A stretch of 64,000 bases of DNA from positions 1 to 64,000 of the forward strand of contig DVOO01000029.1 in the NCBI GenBank assembly GCA_018713515.1. Reading direction: 5' to 3'. This DNA is from Candidatus Scatomonas pullistercoris (lineage in GTDB: Bacteria > Bacillota > Clostridia > Lachnospirales > Lachnospiraceae). Both the position numbers and the translations under genes were made by a program. Within the stretch, counting starts at the first letter, position 1. Every line of letters starts with the position of its first letter. The notes under the pieces are model-generated. The model saw nothing but the letters and a program-made list of their open reading frames with translations, searched no databases and was not told the origin of the DNA. Positions 43,622 through 52,700 of this stretch are shown one piece after another.

Positions 43622-44227
43622 TTATAGTACAAACTTGAGGGCAGCCTTCAAAATTGCCTCCGTTTCCATATCCGGAGAGACTGCCGCCTTTTTTACTGCC
43701 TGAAATGCCTCTGTATTGGAATATCCCAGGGCCACCAGAGCCTGGACGGCTTCTTCGGCGGCTGCAGAACCCGTCTGTTCCTCCTTCTGCTCCTGCCCCG
43801 TAAGCTTTTTCTCAAAAGCCTCTTCCAGATCAAACTTATCCTTCAGCTCCAGGATCAGCTTCTGCGCCGTCTTTTTCCCTACTCCGGGCGCCCTGGCGAT
43901 GGCCGCCGCATCCTCAGAAAGCACGGCAAAACGAAGCTCATCCGCAGAAAGCCCGGACAGAATCCCAAGGGCCGCCCGGGGCCCGATGCCGTTCACTCCC
44001 AGCAGCAGTTTAAAAACATCCAGATCATCCTCGGAAAAAAAGCCGTAAAGCTGCATGGCATCTTCCTTCACATGCAGGTATGTATAAATCTTCACCTGAT
44101 CTCCGGGACGCACCTCCCGGGCCAGGCTGTCAGCCGCCATATGAATGCGGAAACCCATGCCGCCATGATCCAGCAAAAGAATATCTCCCGCCGCGTCTTC
44201 CACCGTCCCCTTAATATATCCTATCAT
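43622..44227 (-). CDS. ruvA: Holliday junction DNA-binding protein RuvA
   Basis: The 201-residue protein has the N-terminal OB fold (MIGYIKGTVEDAAGD, GMGFRIHM), two HhH motifs (LLGVNGIGPRAALGIL; IARAPGVGKKTAQKLI) and a C-terminal domain (EAVQALVALGYSNTEAFQAV) that contacts RuvB. It holds the junction as a tetramer. AGGAG precedes the ATG. It lies about 57 bp after apbE. Confidence 0.97.
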   Translation of the reverse strand: MIGYIKGTVEDAAGDILLLDHGGMGFRIHMAADSLAREVRPGDQVKIYTYLHVKEDAMQLYGFFSEDDLDVFKLLLGVNGIGPRAALGILSGLSADELRFAVLSEDAAAIARAPGVGKKTAQKLILELKDKFDLEEAFEKKLTGQEQKEEQTGSAAAEEAVQALVALGYSNTEAFQAVKKAAVSPDMETEAILKAALKFVL

Positions 44228-44283
44228 TCGTCACCACTCCTGCCTTGCGTACGCGTCTATCTTATCATACCGGTTTTCAAAAA

Positions 44284-45216
44284 TCAAACGATCCTGCTGG
44301 CCTCCGGAAACATCTCCAGAAGCCTAGCCCCCCGCTCTTCTCCCAGCAGCAGGACGGAGGTGCTGAGCGCATCTCCCAGGATGCCCCTGTCGCACAGAAT
44401 CGTCACCTGGCTAAGTCCTGTATCCGCCGGATATCCCGTGTCCGGATCCAGAATATGATGGTAAAGCTTTCCCTCCCACTGAAAATATCGTTCATAGGTA
44501 CCGGCGGATATGACTGCCTGGTCCTCCACCTGAACCACCCGGCTTAAGGTTCCCCTCTCGGCGAAAGGCTCCTGTATTCCCACCCTCCAGGGGTCTCCAT
44601 CCGGCTGCGTGCCCAGGGTCATTACATTGCCTCCCAGATTGATCAGGGCGTGTTCCGCTCCGTTTTCCTCGAGATATTCCTTCAGCTTATCAGAAATATA
44701 GCCCTTGGCCAGAGCTCCCAGATCCAGCTCCGTGTCCTCCCGGTCGAAATACAGCGTCCGGCCCTCCAGGCGGATCGAAGAACCGTCGACTTTTTCCAGA
44801 GCCGCGTCAATCTCCTCCTGGGAGGGAGGCTCTTCTCTTCCGCCGGAAAAATCCCACAGCTGGCAGAGCGGCGCCACCGTAATATCCAGTTTCCCGTCTG
44901 TCAGACTATAAAACCGTATCCCCAGCTCCACCACCGCGGCCAGATCTTCCGACAGCTCCACAGTATTGCCCTCCCTGTGATTAACCGCGTACAGCTCGCT
45001 TTCCGCGTTGGTTCTGCTGAAGATCCGCTCCATTTCCCCGCAGAGATCCAAGCAGCCTTCCAGAAGCTCACCGCTTTCATCTCCCGCAATCTGAAAAGAA
45101 ACCACTGTATCAAAATATATTCCTGTACCCTCCTGCATGGCCGTCTCCTGGCCGGCGCAGCCCGCAAGGCTGCCGGACAGAGCGGCGCACAGCAGCAAAA
45201 TTATTCTTCTTGCCAT
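44284..45216 (-). CDS. apbE: FAD:protein FMN transferase (ApbE), lipoprotein
   Basis: The 310-residue protein has a lipoprotein signal ending LAGC (Cys about 20), then the ApbE pattern: GTGIYFDTVVSFQI, GKLDITVAPLCQLWDFSGG, LDLGALAKGYISDKL, ALINLGGNV and DPDTGYPAD. It attaches FMN to a threonine in flavoproteins on the outer face of the membrane; the targets here are RnfG and RnfD, encoded in the same unit. The C-terminus ends at RIV and lacks the last 15-25 residues seen in many homologues. The start overlaps the rnfB 3' end by 16 bp, with a weak ribosome-binding site. Confidence 0.9.
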   Translation of the reverse strand: MARRIILLLCAALSGSLAGCAGQETAMQEGTGIYFDTVVSFQIAGDESGELLEGCLDLCGEMERIFSRTNAESELYAVNHREGNTVELSEDLAAVVELGIRFYSLTDGKLDITVAPLCQLWDFSGGREEPPSQEEIDAALEKVDGSSIRLEGRTLYFDREDTELDLGALAKGYISDKLKEYLEENGAEHALINLGGNVMTLGTQPDGDPWRVGIQEPFAERGTLSRVVQVEDQAVISAGTYERYFQWEGKLYHHILDPDTGYPADTGLSQVTILCDRGILGDALSTSVLLLGEERGARLLEMFPEASRIV

Positions 45217-46004
45217 TTTACAATACACTTTCTCGGACACTGCTCCGCGCACGTGCCGCATCCGGTACACAGATCCGCCCGGATATATGCCAGCCCCTCT
45301 TTGACAGCCACGGCTCCGGCCGGGCAGACCTTTTCGCATTTTCCGCAGCCGATGCACCCGGCGCTGCACACTTCCAAAACGGCCTTTCCCCGGTCCCGGG
45401 AACTGCAGGCCACATGGAAAGCCGGTTTTTCGCAGGGCACCAGTTCAATCAGCCCCCGGGGGCAGGCTTTTACGCAGGCGCCGCAGGCTTTGCACGCCTC
45501 CCTGTCCACACGGGCGCATCCGTCACGAATTTCCAGCGCGCCAAACTGACAGGCCTTCACGCAGGAACCGTATCCGAGGCAGCCGTAGGCACAGCTCTTA
45601 CTGCCGCCTCCGGGAAGCTGGGAAACATAGGCGCAATCCTCCACGCCGGTATAGAGATACTGGGTCTTTGCCGCCTGACAGGTACCGCCGCATTTTACGT
45701 AAGCGGTCATGCGAAGCGTATCCCCCGCTTCCCGCCCCATGATCTCACCGATCCTTCTGGCCACAGGGCCTCCGCCCACAGGACAGACCGTCACCGGCGC
45801 CTCCCCGGAGACAACAGCGGCGGCCGCGCCGTCGCAACCCGGATAGCCGCATCCGCCGCAGTTATTGCCTGGAAGCGCCTCCCGCACCAGCTCTTCCCTT
45901 TCGTCCGTTTCCACTGCAAACTTTTTTCCGGCAATGCTTAACAGCAGGCCAATCAGCAGACCTGTTCCTCCCACTACCAGCACGGAAATTAAAATCATAT
46001 CCAT
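45201..46004 (-). CDS. rnfB: Rnf complex subunit RnfB
   Basis: The 267-residue protein has one N-terminal membrane helix, then the [4Fe-4S] motif NNCGGCGYPGCDG (Cys49, 52, 57) with CPVGG, and a polyferredoxin region with several CxxCxxCxxxCP motifs (CKACGACVKACP; CIGCGKCEKVCP; CTGCGTCAEQCP). It receives electrons from ferredoxin in the ion-pumping Rnf complex. Length and domain order are standard for clostridia. It is followed by apbE with a 16-bp overlap. Confidence 0.97.
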   Translation of the reverse strand: MDMILISVLVVGGTGLLIGLLLSIAGKKFAVETDEREELVREALPGNNCGGCGYPGCDGAAAAVVSGEAPVTVCPVGGGPVARRIGEIMGREAGDTLRMTAYVKCGGTCQAAKTQYLYTGVEDCAYVSQLPGGGSKSCAYGCLGYGSCVKACQFGALEIRDGCARVDREACKACGACVKACPRGLIELVPCEKPAFHVACSSRDRGKAVLEVCSAGCIGCGKCEKVCPAGAVAVKEGLAYIRADLCTGCGTCAEQCPRKCIVKWQEE

Positions 46005-46021
46005 ACCGCTTCTCTCCTTCC

Positions 46022-46597
46022 TTAAATAATGCCGGAAAAGCCGAAAAATGCTATGGACATCAGCATCGCCGTCAGAAGGACGATGGGCATACCCTGGAAA
46101 GCCTTCGGCACATCATTATATTCCATCTTCTCCCGGAGACCGGCCATCAGTACAATGGCGATGGTAAAGCCAAGCGCTGTGGCAAAGCCATTTACCACGC
46201 CCTCCAGAACAGAGTAGCCGCTCTGGACATTGATGATTGCCACCCCGAGCACCGCACAGTTGGTGGTGATCAGCGGCAGATACACACCCAGCGCCCGGTA
46301 CAGAGAGGGAATGGTTTTTTTCAGGAACATCTCCACCAGCTGCACCAGGGCCGCGATTACCAGAATAAACACAATGGTCTGCAGATACTCCGCCCCGCAC
46401 TTTACGAGCACAAATTTATAGATGAGACTGGTACACAGGGAGGACAGGGTCAGCACGAAGATGACTGCCCCGCCCATTCCGGCAGCCGTGTTCATTTTCT
46501 TTGATACGCCCAGAAAGGCACAAAGACCCAGGAACTGGCTCAGCACCACATTGTTGACCAGGGCCGCTCCCACAGCGATCATAAGCAGTTCTCTCAT
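46022..46597 (-). CDS. rnfA: Rnf complex subunit RnfA
   Basis: The 191-residue integral membrane protein has six helices and the RnfA pattern NNVVLSQFLGLCAFLGVSK near the start and GLREKMEYNDVPKAFQGMPI near the end. With RnfE it forms the core that carries ions and holds an in-membrane iron-sulfur cluster between conserved cysteines. The ATG overlaps the rnfE stop (ATGA). Confidence 0.97.
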   Translation of the reverse strand: MRELLMIAVGAALVNNVVLSQFLGLCAFLGVSKKMNTAAGMGGAVIFVLTLSSLCTSLIYKFVLVKCGAEYLQTIVFILVIAALVQLVEMFLKKTIPSLYRALGVYLPLITTNCAVLGVAIINVQSGYSVLEGVVNGFATALGFTIAIVLMAGLREKMEYNDVPKAFQGMPIVLLTAMLMSIAFFGFSGII

Positions 46598-47283
46598 GCT
46601 CTTCCCTCCCGGCCCTCACAGCCTCCGCAGGCGGAATTCCCGCAGCTTCCACATGCTCCGCAGCTCTTTTGTTGTTTTACGCCGGACCTGCGGCCTTTCC
46701 ACTTATTCAGAAAAGCCGTCAGCAGGGCCAGCACGAAAAATGCCCCTGGCGCCATAATCAGGATATTGACCGGCTCATAGCCTGCCGGCATCACCGGATA
46801 TCCAAGAAGCGTCCCGGCTCCCAGCAGTTCCCGGAAGGCTCCGATGGATACAAGGCCGATGGTGAAGCCCAGACCCATGCCGAGGCCGTCAAAAATGGAG
46901 GGCAGCACCGGATTTTTCCCCGCGTAGGCCTCCGCCCGTCCCAGGATAATGCAGTTTACAACGATCAGCGGAATATAGATGCCCAGAGCATCATTCAGTC
47001 CGGGGATATAGGCCTGCAGCAAAAATTCGACAATGGTTACAAAAGAAGCAACGACGCCGATATAGGCAGGCATTCGGACTCCATCGGGAATAAACTTCCG
47101 GATCGCCGAGATCATCAGATTGGAAAGTGTCAGAATAACCGTGGTTGTCAGCCCCATACCGATTCCGTTCACCACAGAGGTGGTTACTGCCAGCGTAGGG
47201 CACATGCCGATCATCATCACAAATGTGGGATTCTCTTTTACAATTCCGTTGTACAGCCGTTCTGCCGGTGTATTTGCTTTCAT
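46594..47283 (-). CDS. rnfE: Rnf complex subunit RnfE, with Cys-rich tail
   Basis: The 229-residue protein has six membrane helices with the RnfE pattern (NPTFVMMIGMCPTLAVTTS; IYIPLIVVNCIILGRAEA). It ends in a soluble tail, not present in E. coli RsxE, that carries five Cys in the order C-x2-C-x2-C-x4-C-x2-C (208-222) followed by GREGRA. This could bind a metal or an Fe-S cluster. It is otherwise standard. It lies 4 bp after rnfG and overlaps rnfA. Confidence 0.95.
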   Translation of the reverse strand: MKANTPAERLYNGIVKENPTFVMMIGMCPTLAVTTSVVNGIGMGLTTTVILTLSNLMISAIRKFIPDGVRMPAYIGVVASFVTIVEFLLQAYIPGLNDALGIYIPLIVVNCIILGRAEAYAGKNPVLPSIFDGLGMGLGFTIGLVSIGAFRELLGAGTLLGYPVMPAGYEPVNILIMAPGAFFVLALLTAFLNKWKGRRSGVKQQKSCGACGSCGNSACGGCEGREGRA

Positions 47284-47287
47284 TCTG

Positions 47288-47905
47288 TCATTCCTCCTCC
47301 CCGCTCAGTACGGCGCAGACACGGATTCCCGCGTTCACCGCTCCTGTCACCGCATTGCTGGTGATGGTAGCTCCGCTCAGCGCGTCAATTTCGTTTTCCG
47401 AGGATGCCCCGCCCTTCGTCACCGAAAAGACTTCAGCCTGCCGGCCCTGAAACTGACCTTTAAAGGCGTCCGTATTTGCCCGCATGCCAAGACCTGCCGT
47501 CTCGTTTATCTCCAGAAAGGAAATCCCCTGCACTATTTTGTCCAGAGAAATTCCAATGGCCAGCTGGATATCGCCTCCGTAGCCCTCCGGGGTTGTGACC
47601 GTCACCACATATCCAAGAACCGAACCGCTGTCATCCAGCGCTCTTGCCGCCTCATCCACGCGCTCTCCTGAAAACGCATCGCCGGCGAGGCTTACCTCTA
47701 TTTTTTCCTGCAGTCCGCTCCCGGAAAGATCAATGGTCTCAAAGGAAGCGGCCGCCTGAAACACCTCCTGATAGGCCTCTTCCTTCTTTTTCTGTTCCTG
47801 GACGGCAATGGGCTCCGCCGTCACATGATGAACAACGCCCAGCAGGACACCCAGAATCACCGTAATCACTGTCAGAGAGAGCGTATTTTTCAGAATACCT
47901 TTCAC
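47288..47905 (-). CDS. rnfG: Rnf complex subunit RnfG
   Basis: The 205-residue protein has one N-terminal membrane helix (LSLTVITVILGVLLGVVHHV) and an FMN-binding domain with LSGATITSNAV near residue 180, where the threonine carries covalently bound FMN attached by ApbE. I chose a GTG at 47905, 9 nt after AAAGGAGG; it overlaps the rnfD stop (GTGA). A longer reading from a GTG at 47935 lies within rnfD. It relays electrons between RnfD and the rest of the complex. Confidence 0.94.
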   Translation of the reverse strand: MKGILKNTLSLTVITVILGVLLGVVHHVTAEPIAVQEQKKKEEAYQEVFQAAASFETIDLSGSGLQEKIEVSLAGDAFSGERVDEAARALDDSGSVLGYVVTVTTPEGYGGDIQLAIGISLDKIVQGISFLEINETAGLGMRANTDAFKGQFQGRQAEVFSVTKGGASSENEIDALSGATITSNAVTGAVNAGIRVCAVLSGEEE

Positions 47906-48873
47906 GCTGTCCGGCCTCCTTTCTTCTTTCCGCACCCGAAGCCGGCGGGGAGGGTCAGCTTTTCAATCAGCGGTACCAGCAGATTGGAAAAAATAATGGC
48001 GTAGGATACTCCCTCCGCAGATCCGCCGTAGAAACGGAAAAGCCCCGTCAGAATTCCCAGCAGAATGCCGTAAAGGATCCGGCCCGGCTTCGTAATGGGA
48101 CTGGTTACATAGTCCGTAGCCATAAACCATGCACCAAGCATCAGGCCGCCGCCAAGCAGCTCCGCCGCAAGAAAATGCAGGTCAAAGCCGTGGCCGCCCA
48201 GCAGCAGGGTGAAGGCCGAAAAGCTTCCCAGATACAGAAGGGGTATCCACAGCCGGATCACGCCGGCCGCCACCAGAAAAATTCCTCCGATCAAAAGGGC
48301 CAGGGCGGAAGTTTCCCCGATGGTTCCTCTCGTATTTCCCAGAAACATGCTCAGAAGATCCGCGCTTCCCCCCGCCTTCAGTTCCGCCAGAGGCGTAGCT
48401 CCGGATACCGTATCCACAATTCGGGCGGCCGAGGCCTGGCTGACTGAGAAATCGGTCATCCGCCCGGCAAAAGAAATCAGCAGAAAACAGCGGCCGGCCA
48501 GAGCCGGATTCATAAAATTCTGTCCCAGTCCTCCGAACAGCTGTTTTACCACCAGAATCGCGAACACGCTTCCCAGAACAGGCATCCATAAAGGAACGGA
48601 AACCGGCAGGTTCATGCCCAGCAGAAGACCGGTGACAACGGCGCTTCCATCCTTTACAGTCACAGGCCTGCGCATCAGTTTTTCATATATTCCCTCCGTC
48701 AGCACCGCCGAAGCCACCGATACGGCCAGCACCGCAGCCGCGTAGCCGCCGAAAACCCAGATTCCCACACAGGCCGCCGGAAGCAGGGCAAGGATCACCA
48801 GAAACATCAGATGACTGGTCCTCACCCGCGCGCGGATATGGGGAGACGACGATACGTGCAGTAATTTTTCCAT
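47902..48873 (-). CDS. rnfD: Rnf complex subunit RnfD
   Basis: The 323-residue membrane protein has nine or ten helices, the motif DTVSGATPLAELK (157-166) where FMN is linked to Thr160, the NPALAGRCF segment and a late MATDYVTSPI. It transports ions and passes electrons through its flavin. The start at 48873 follows AGGATGAGGTG. The frame is open further upstream, but that portion lies inside rnfC. Confidence 0.96.
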   Translation of the reverse strand: MEKLLHVSSSPHIRARVRTSHLMFLVILALLPAACVGIWVFGGYAAAVLAVSVASAVLTEGIYEKLMRRPVTVKDGSAVVTGLLLGMNLPVSVPLWMPVLGSVFAILVVKQLFGGLGQNFMNPALAGRCFLLISFAGRMTDFSVSQASAARIVDTVSGATPLAELKAGGSADLLSMFLGNTRGTIGETSALALLIGGIFLVAAGVIRLWIPLLYLGSFSAFTLLLGGHGFDLHFLAAELLGGGLMLGAWFMATDYVTSPITKPGRILYGILLGILTGLFRFYGGSAEGVSYAIIFSNLLVPLIEKLTLPAGFGCGKKKGGRTA

Positions 48874-48883
48874 CCCTTTCACC

Positions 48884-50209
48884 TCATCCTTTCTTTCTCC
48901 TGGCCAGCAGGAGCCGGCGCATGGATTTAATCGACTGGGACAGCTGCCGCTTGGCCGGACATACGAAACTGCAACAGCCGCATTCGCAGCATTCCATTCC
49001 ATGATACTTCAGAAACTGCTCCTCTGCCCCGTGATCGGCAAAAACAGCCAGCCTGGCGGGCAGAATCCTGCCCGGACAGACCTCCGCGCATCTTCCGCAA
49101 TTGATGCAGGCCGTCACCGCCTGCTCTGCCACAGGATCCTTCCGAAACAGCAGCAGAGCCGAAGAAGTCTTCGTAACAACCGTATCCAGATCAAACAGCG
49201 CATTTCCCATCATGGGGCCTCCGGCGATCATCTTCTCCGGCTCTGCCGAAAGCCCGCCGGCCGCTTCCAGCACCTCCCTGTACAGCATTCCCGTGGGCAC
49301 CACCAGATTCTGCGGCTTTGCGGCCGCATCGCCGGTCACAGTCATGGTGCATTCCGTCAGCGGCTCTCCCAGAGCTACCGCCCGGTATACAGATACCGCC
49401 GTCTCCACATTATCCACAATGCAGCCCGCATCCGCCGGAAGCAGGGAAGAATTGATTTTTCTTCCCGTGGCCGCCCAGATCAGCATGCGCTCCGCTCCCT
49501 GGGGATACTTTGTTTTCAGCAGCTGCACCCGGATATTGGAAGCATTGCGACAAGCTTTCTGAAGGGCCTCCGCGCAGTCCCGCTTATTATCCTCCACACA
49601 GATAATTCCCTCTGCTCCCGGAAAGATCTGCAGAAAAATCTTAAGCCCCTCCACCACAAGCTCCGGATTTTCCAGCATTCTCCTGTAATCACTGGTCAGA
49701 TACGGCTCGCACTCGGCTCCGTTAAGCAAGACTGTATCAATCCGGGAGGGATCCCCGGGAGACAGCTTTACGTGCGTGGGAAAACCGGCGCCGCCCTGCC
49801 CGATCACACCGGCTTCGGCAACTCTTTTTACGATTTCTTCCGCGGACAGACGGGTGAAATCCGCCGGTATAAAGGGAACCTCTCTCATCTTGCCGTCATT
49901 TTCAATTACAATACAGTCCGAGGTTCCCCCTCCGGGCATCCGCATTTTCTGTATTTTCCTGACCGTTCCGGATACGCCGGAATGAACAGGCGCTGAAACA
50001 AAGCCGCCTGCCTCCGCGATTTTCTGGCCGCGGAGCACCTGCTCTCCCGGCTGTACAATCGGAACCGCCGGGGCCCCCGCGTGCTGCCCCAGCGGATAGT
50101 AAAGTACTGCTCCAGGCTCTATGGGACGCAGCGGACATCCCGCGGACAGACCCTTGCCGTCATCCGGATGGACGCCTCCCCGAAACGTTTTTAAACTGAT
50201 TTTTTTCAT
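48884..50209 (-). CDS. rnfC: Rnf complex subunit RnfC
   Basis: The 441-residue soluble subunit has the N-terminal barrel (TFRGGVHPDDGKGLSAGCP), a Rossmann-type NADH/FMN site (IGQGGAGFPTHVKL) and two [4Fe-4S] motifs, CINCGRCAEVCPGRILP and CCECGCCSFVCPAK. It oxidises or reduces NAD at the cytoplasmic face. First gene of rnfCDGEAB-apbE; promoter at 50289-50317 region. Length is typical. Confidence 0.97.
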   Translation of the reverse strand: MKKISLKTFRGGVHPDDGKGLSAGCPLRPIEPGAVLYYPLGQHAGAPAVPIVQPGEQVLRGQKIAEAGGFVSAPVHSGVSGTVRKIQKMRMPGGGTSDCIVIENDGKMREVPFIPADFTRLSAEEIVKRVAEAGVIGQGGAGFPTHVKLSPGDPSRIDTVLLNGAECEPYLTSDYRRMLENPELVVEGLKIFLQIFPGAEGIICVEDNKRDCAEALQKACRNASNIRVQLLKTKYPQGAERMLIWAATGRKINSSLLPADAGCIVDNVETAVSVYRAVALGEPLTECTMTVTGDAAAKPQNLVVPTGMLYREVLEAAGGLSAEPEKMIAGGPMMGNALFDLDTVVTKTSSALLLFRKDPVAEQAVTACINCGRCAEVCPGRILPARLAVFADHGAEEQFLKYHGMECCECGCCSFVCPAKRQLSQSIKSMRRLLLARRKKG

Positions 50210-50287
50210 CTGATTTACCTTACCCTCTTATGCTTTCGGCCGAAAAACAGACCGTTTATTGTTCTTTTCCAGCCGTGAATTTTGTGC

Positions 50288-50317
50288 TATTATATCACAG
50301 AAAGGAGAAATATGCCA
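50288..50317. promoter_or_regulatory. overlapping divergent promoters of the rnf operon and the YprB-type gene
   Basis: On the minus strand TATAAT (50289-50294) with an upstream TGA gives an extended -10; TGGCAT lies 17 bp upstream (50312-50317). On the plus strand the same bases read TGC-TATTAT (50285-50293), a second extended -10 with a weak -35. The rnf leader would be about 75 nt; the plus-strand leader only about 17 nt. Confidence 0.5.
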
Positions 50318-51381
50318 TGATTATCAGAGAATTGTCTTCCTCCCTTCCGGGCCGTCCGCTTTCTGCTTATCTGGATTCCAGAAAAAAAACCGTCTTTTTT
50401 GACATAGAGACCACCGGCCTTTCCTGGCGTTCTTCCCATCTGTATCTGATCGGCGCGGCCTTCTTAAGGGGGCAGCAGTGGTGCCTGCGGCAGTGGTTTC
50501 TGGAAAAGCCACAGGAGGAGGTGGAGCTTCTGCGGCTTTTTTCTGAATTTCTCCGGAATTTTACAGAGGCTGTCCACTATAACGGACAAACCTTCGATCT
50601 GCCCTACCTTTCTCATAAATATGAATTTTACCGCATGGAAAATCTCCTGCCTACTCTGGAAAGTCTGGATCTATACCGCGTTGTCCGTCCCTGGCAGAAA
50701 ATCCTGGGGCTTCCGTCTCTGAAGCAGAAGGACGTCGAACAGCTCCTCTGCATTTCCAGGGAGGATACCCGCAGCGGCGGCGAGCTGATCTCCTGCTACC
50801 ATTCATATCTGCAGACCGGCTCCCAGACGGCTCTGCAGCTTCTGCTGCTGCACAACCGGGATGATGTTCTGGGGCTGCTGCAGCTTCTCCCCCTTCTCGG
50901 CTTCCGGAATCTGGCAGAAAATAACTGGACTGTAGAAAATGCCGCATATAAAAAGGGAGAACTTCAGCTCTCCCTCTCCCTGCCCCATCCTCTGCCTGTT
51001 TCGGTCACCGCCGTTTCTGCACCTTACCGGCTTTGGGCAAACGCCTCTTCTGCCCTGGCGGCCGCCGCCGCACAGGAAGGCGAAATGAAGCATTTTTTCG
51101 ATTCTTACAAAGATTACTACTATCTTCCCGGTGAAGACTGCGCCGTTCACAAAAGTGTCGGCGTTTACGTTGATCCCGCCTTCCGCCGGAAGGCCACCGC
51201 CCGCAGCTGCTACCAGCGGGCCGCGGGAATTTTTCTGCCCCAGCCGGAGCCTGTATTTCAGCCTGTATTTTACAGAGATTACGGGGAAAAGCCTGCCTAT
51301 CTGCAGCTTCGTGAAGATATGCTGCAGGACGGCCCTTTTCTCCGCAGATACGCGGAGGCGGTTCTGCGGGCCCTCCTCTGA
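50317..51381 (+). CDS. YprB-type ribonuclease H-like exonuclease
   Basis: The 354-residue protein has a DEDD-type RNase H-like fold: TVFFDIETTGLSW (Asp29, Glu31) as motif I, HYNGQTFDLPYLSHK as motif II, and LLLHNRDDVLGL as the late Asp motif. It resembles the N-terminal domain of B. subtilis YprB. Likely a 3'-5' exonuclease on nucleic acid; the substrate is unknown. AAAGGAG lies 9 nt before the ATG at 50317; upstream in-frame codons lie in promoter sequence. The C-terminal 120 residues show no known domain. Confidence 0.82.
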   Translation: MIIRELSSSLPGRPLSAYLDSRKKTVFFDIETTGLSWRSSHLYLIGAAFLRGQQWCLRQWFLEKPQEEVELLRLFSEFLRNFTEAVHYNGQTFDLPYLSHKYEFYRMENLLPTLESLDLYRVVRPWQKILGLPSLKQKDVEQLLCISREDTRSGGELISCYHSYLQTGSQTALQLLLLHNRDDVLGLLQLLPLLGFRNLAENNWTVENAAYKKGELQLSLSLPHPLPVSVTAVSAPYRLWANASSALAAAAAQEGEMKHFFDSYKDYYYLPGEDCAVHKSVGVYVDPAFRRKATARSCYQRAAGIFLPQPEPVFQPVFYRDYGEKPAYLQLREDMLQDGPFLRRYAEAVLRALL

Positions 51382-51385
51382 ACCT

Positions 51386-52696
51386 TCACTCCATCATCTG
51401 GAGTTTTACCCGCAGGATTCTTTCCAGAGACGCATCAATCCGTTCCGGACTGATGGTCTGATTCCTTACCGCATCCAGAATCCCCTCATATGCCCCGTAA
51501 AAATCCATGGGCATAAGAATGATATCCACGCCGGCCGAAACGGCCGCAACAGCCGCCTGCGCAGAAGTATACGTATTGGCCACGGCGCCCATATTCATGG
51601 CATCCGTCACCACAATTCCCTCATAGCCCATCTGATTTCTTAAGACTTCCGTCACCAGTACTTCAGAAAGAGAGGCCGGTGTGCCGTCTCCCGTAACAGA
51701 AGGCAGCGAGATATGCCCCACCATGATCATGGGCACCCCTTCCTGTATCCCCCGCTGAAAGGGGATCAGCTCGCAGGCCTGCAGCTCTTCCAGGCTCTTG
51801 TCCGTGCAGGCGTATCCCTCATGGGTATCTCCCGCAGTAGCTCCGTGTCCCGGGAAATGCTTGTACGCGCCCAGTACTCCCTGTTCCCGCAGGCCCTTCA
51901 GCTCCGCAGCGGCCATCTCCGCCACCAGCTGCGGATCACTCCCGAAGGATCTCCAGCGGACCACCTGATTTTCCGGATTGCTGAGGACGTCCGCATCCGG
52001 AGCAAAGTCTACATTAAATCCCAGTTCTCCCAGATAGACCCCTATCTCTTTTCCCACCATATAGGCCTGTTCCGGATCACCGGAAGCGCCCACCTCACAC
52101 ATATCACCGATGGCCGGCACATCAAAATTCCCGCGGCCGCTGATCCTCGCCACCGTTCCGCCTTCTTCATCCACACAGGTAAAAGCAGGCAGGCCGATGC
52201 GCTCCATGCTGTAGGACTGGACATTGGAGAGCATTTCCTGAACCTGCGAAGCCGACTCCAGATTCTGCTCCATATAAATAAAACCGCCTACCGGCACCTC
52301 CCGGATGGCATCCCTGGTGGTCTCTCCCGCTGCCGTAACACATCCGGCGCCGGTAAGACCTTCCGGAAGCACAATAAACATCTGGGCAACTTTCTCTTCC
52401 AGGGTCATGTTCCCTAGAATACTGCCGATTTTCTCCTCCAGACTCTCTTCCGGCACTTTCTCCGGTATCTCCGCCTCTTCTTTTTCCGGCAGGACTGCTG
52501 TTTCAGAGGGCTTTTTTGTTTCCTCCTCCGTCTTTTCTGACGTCTCTTCCTCTAGCTGCTCCGGGGACCTGGTTTCCGCGGCGGATACATCCGTCTGCTG
52601 CCGGTCTGCCTCCCGGGGCAGATCCCTTCCGCAGCCCAGCAGCAGGGCGGATACCGCCGCCATACAGAGGCCTGCTCTCAGAATGTCCCTTCTCAT
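51386..52696 (-). CDS. glycoside hydrolase family 3 lipoprotein (NagZ-like)
   Basis: The 436-residue protein has a lipobox LLLGC (Cys22), an acidic Ser/Thr/Glu/Pro-rich linker (about 25-90) and a GH3 domain with KHFPGHGATAGDTHEG, carrying the His-Asp acid/base pair of NagZ, and the nucleophile Asp in GIVVTDAMNMGA. Family members release N-acetylglucosamine from muropeptides or chitin fragments. It acts outside the membrane, unlike cytoplasmic NagZ. The start at 52696 follows GAGGA by 9 nt. It lies just after the zinc-ribbon/lectin-like gene. Confidence 0.88.
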   Translation of the reverse strand: MRRDILRAGLCMAAVSALLLGCGRDLPREADRQQTDVSAAETRSPEQLEEETSEKTEEETKKPSETAVLPEKEEAEIPEKVPEESLEEKIGSILGNMTLEEKVAQMFIVLPEGLTGAGCVTAAGETTRDAIREVPVGGFIYMEQNLESASQVQEMLSNVQSYSMERIGLPAFTCVDEEGGTVARISGRGNFDVPAIGDMCEVGASGDPEQAYMVGKEIGVYLGELGFNVDFAPDADVLSNPENQVVRWRSFGSDPQLVAEMAAAELKGLREQGVLGAYKHFPGHGATAGDTHEGYACTDKSLEELQACELIPFQRGIQEGVPMIMVGHISLPSVTGDGTPASLSEVLVTEVLRNQMGYEGIVVTDAMNMGAVANTYTSAQAAVAAVSAGVDIILMPMDFYGAYEGILDAVRNQTISPERIDASLERILRVKLQMME

Positions 52697-52700
52697 GTGC

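Noticed and set aside
44228..44284. A frameshift extending ApbE in another frame after RIV
   Set aside because: The shifted frame stays open but does not look like the usual ApbE C-terminus, so a sequencing error or mutation is not supported.
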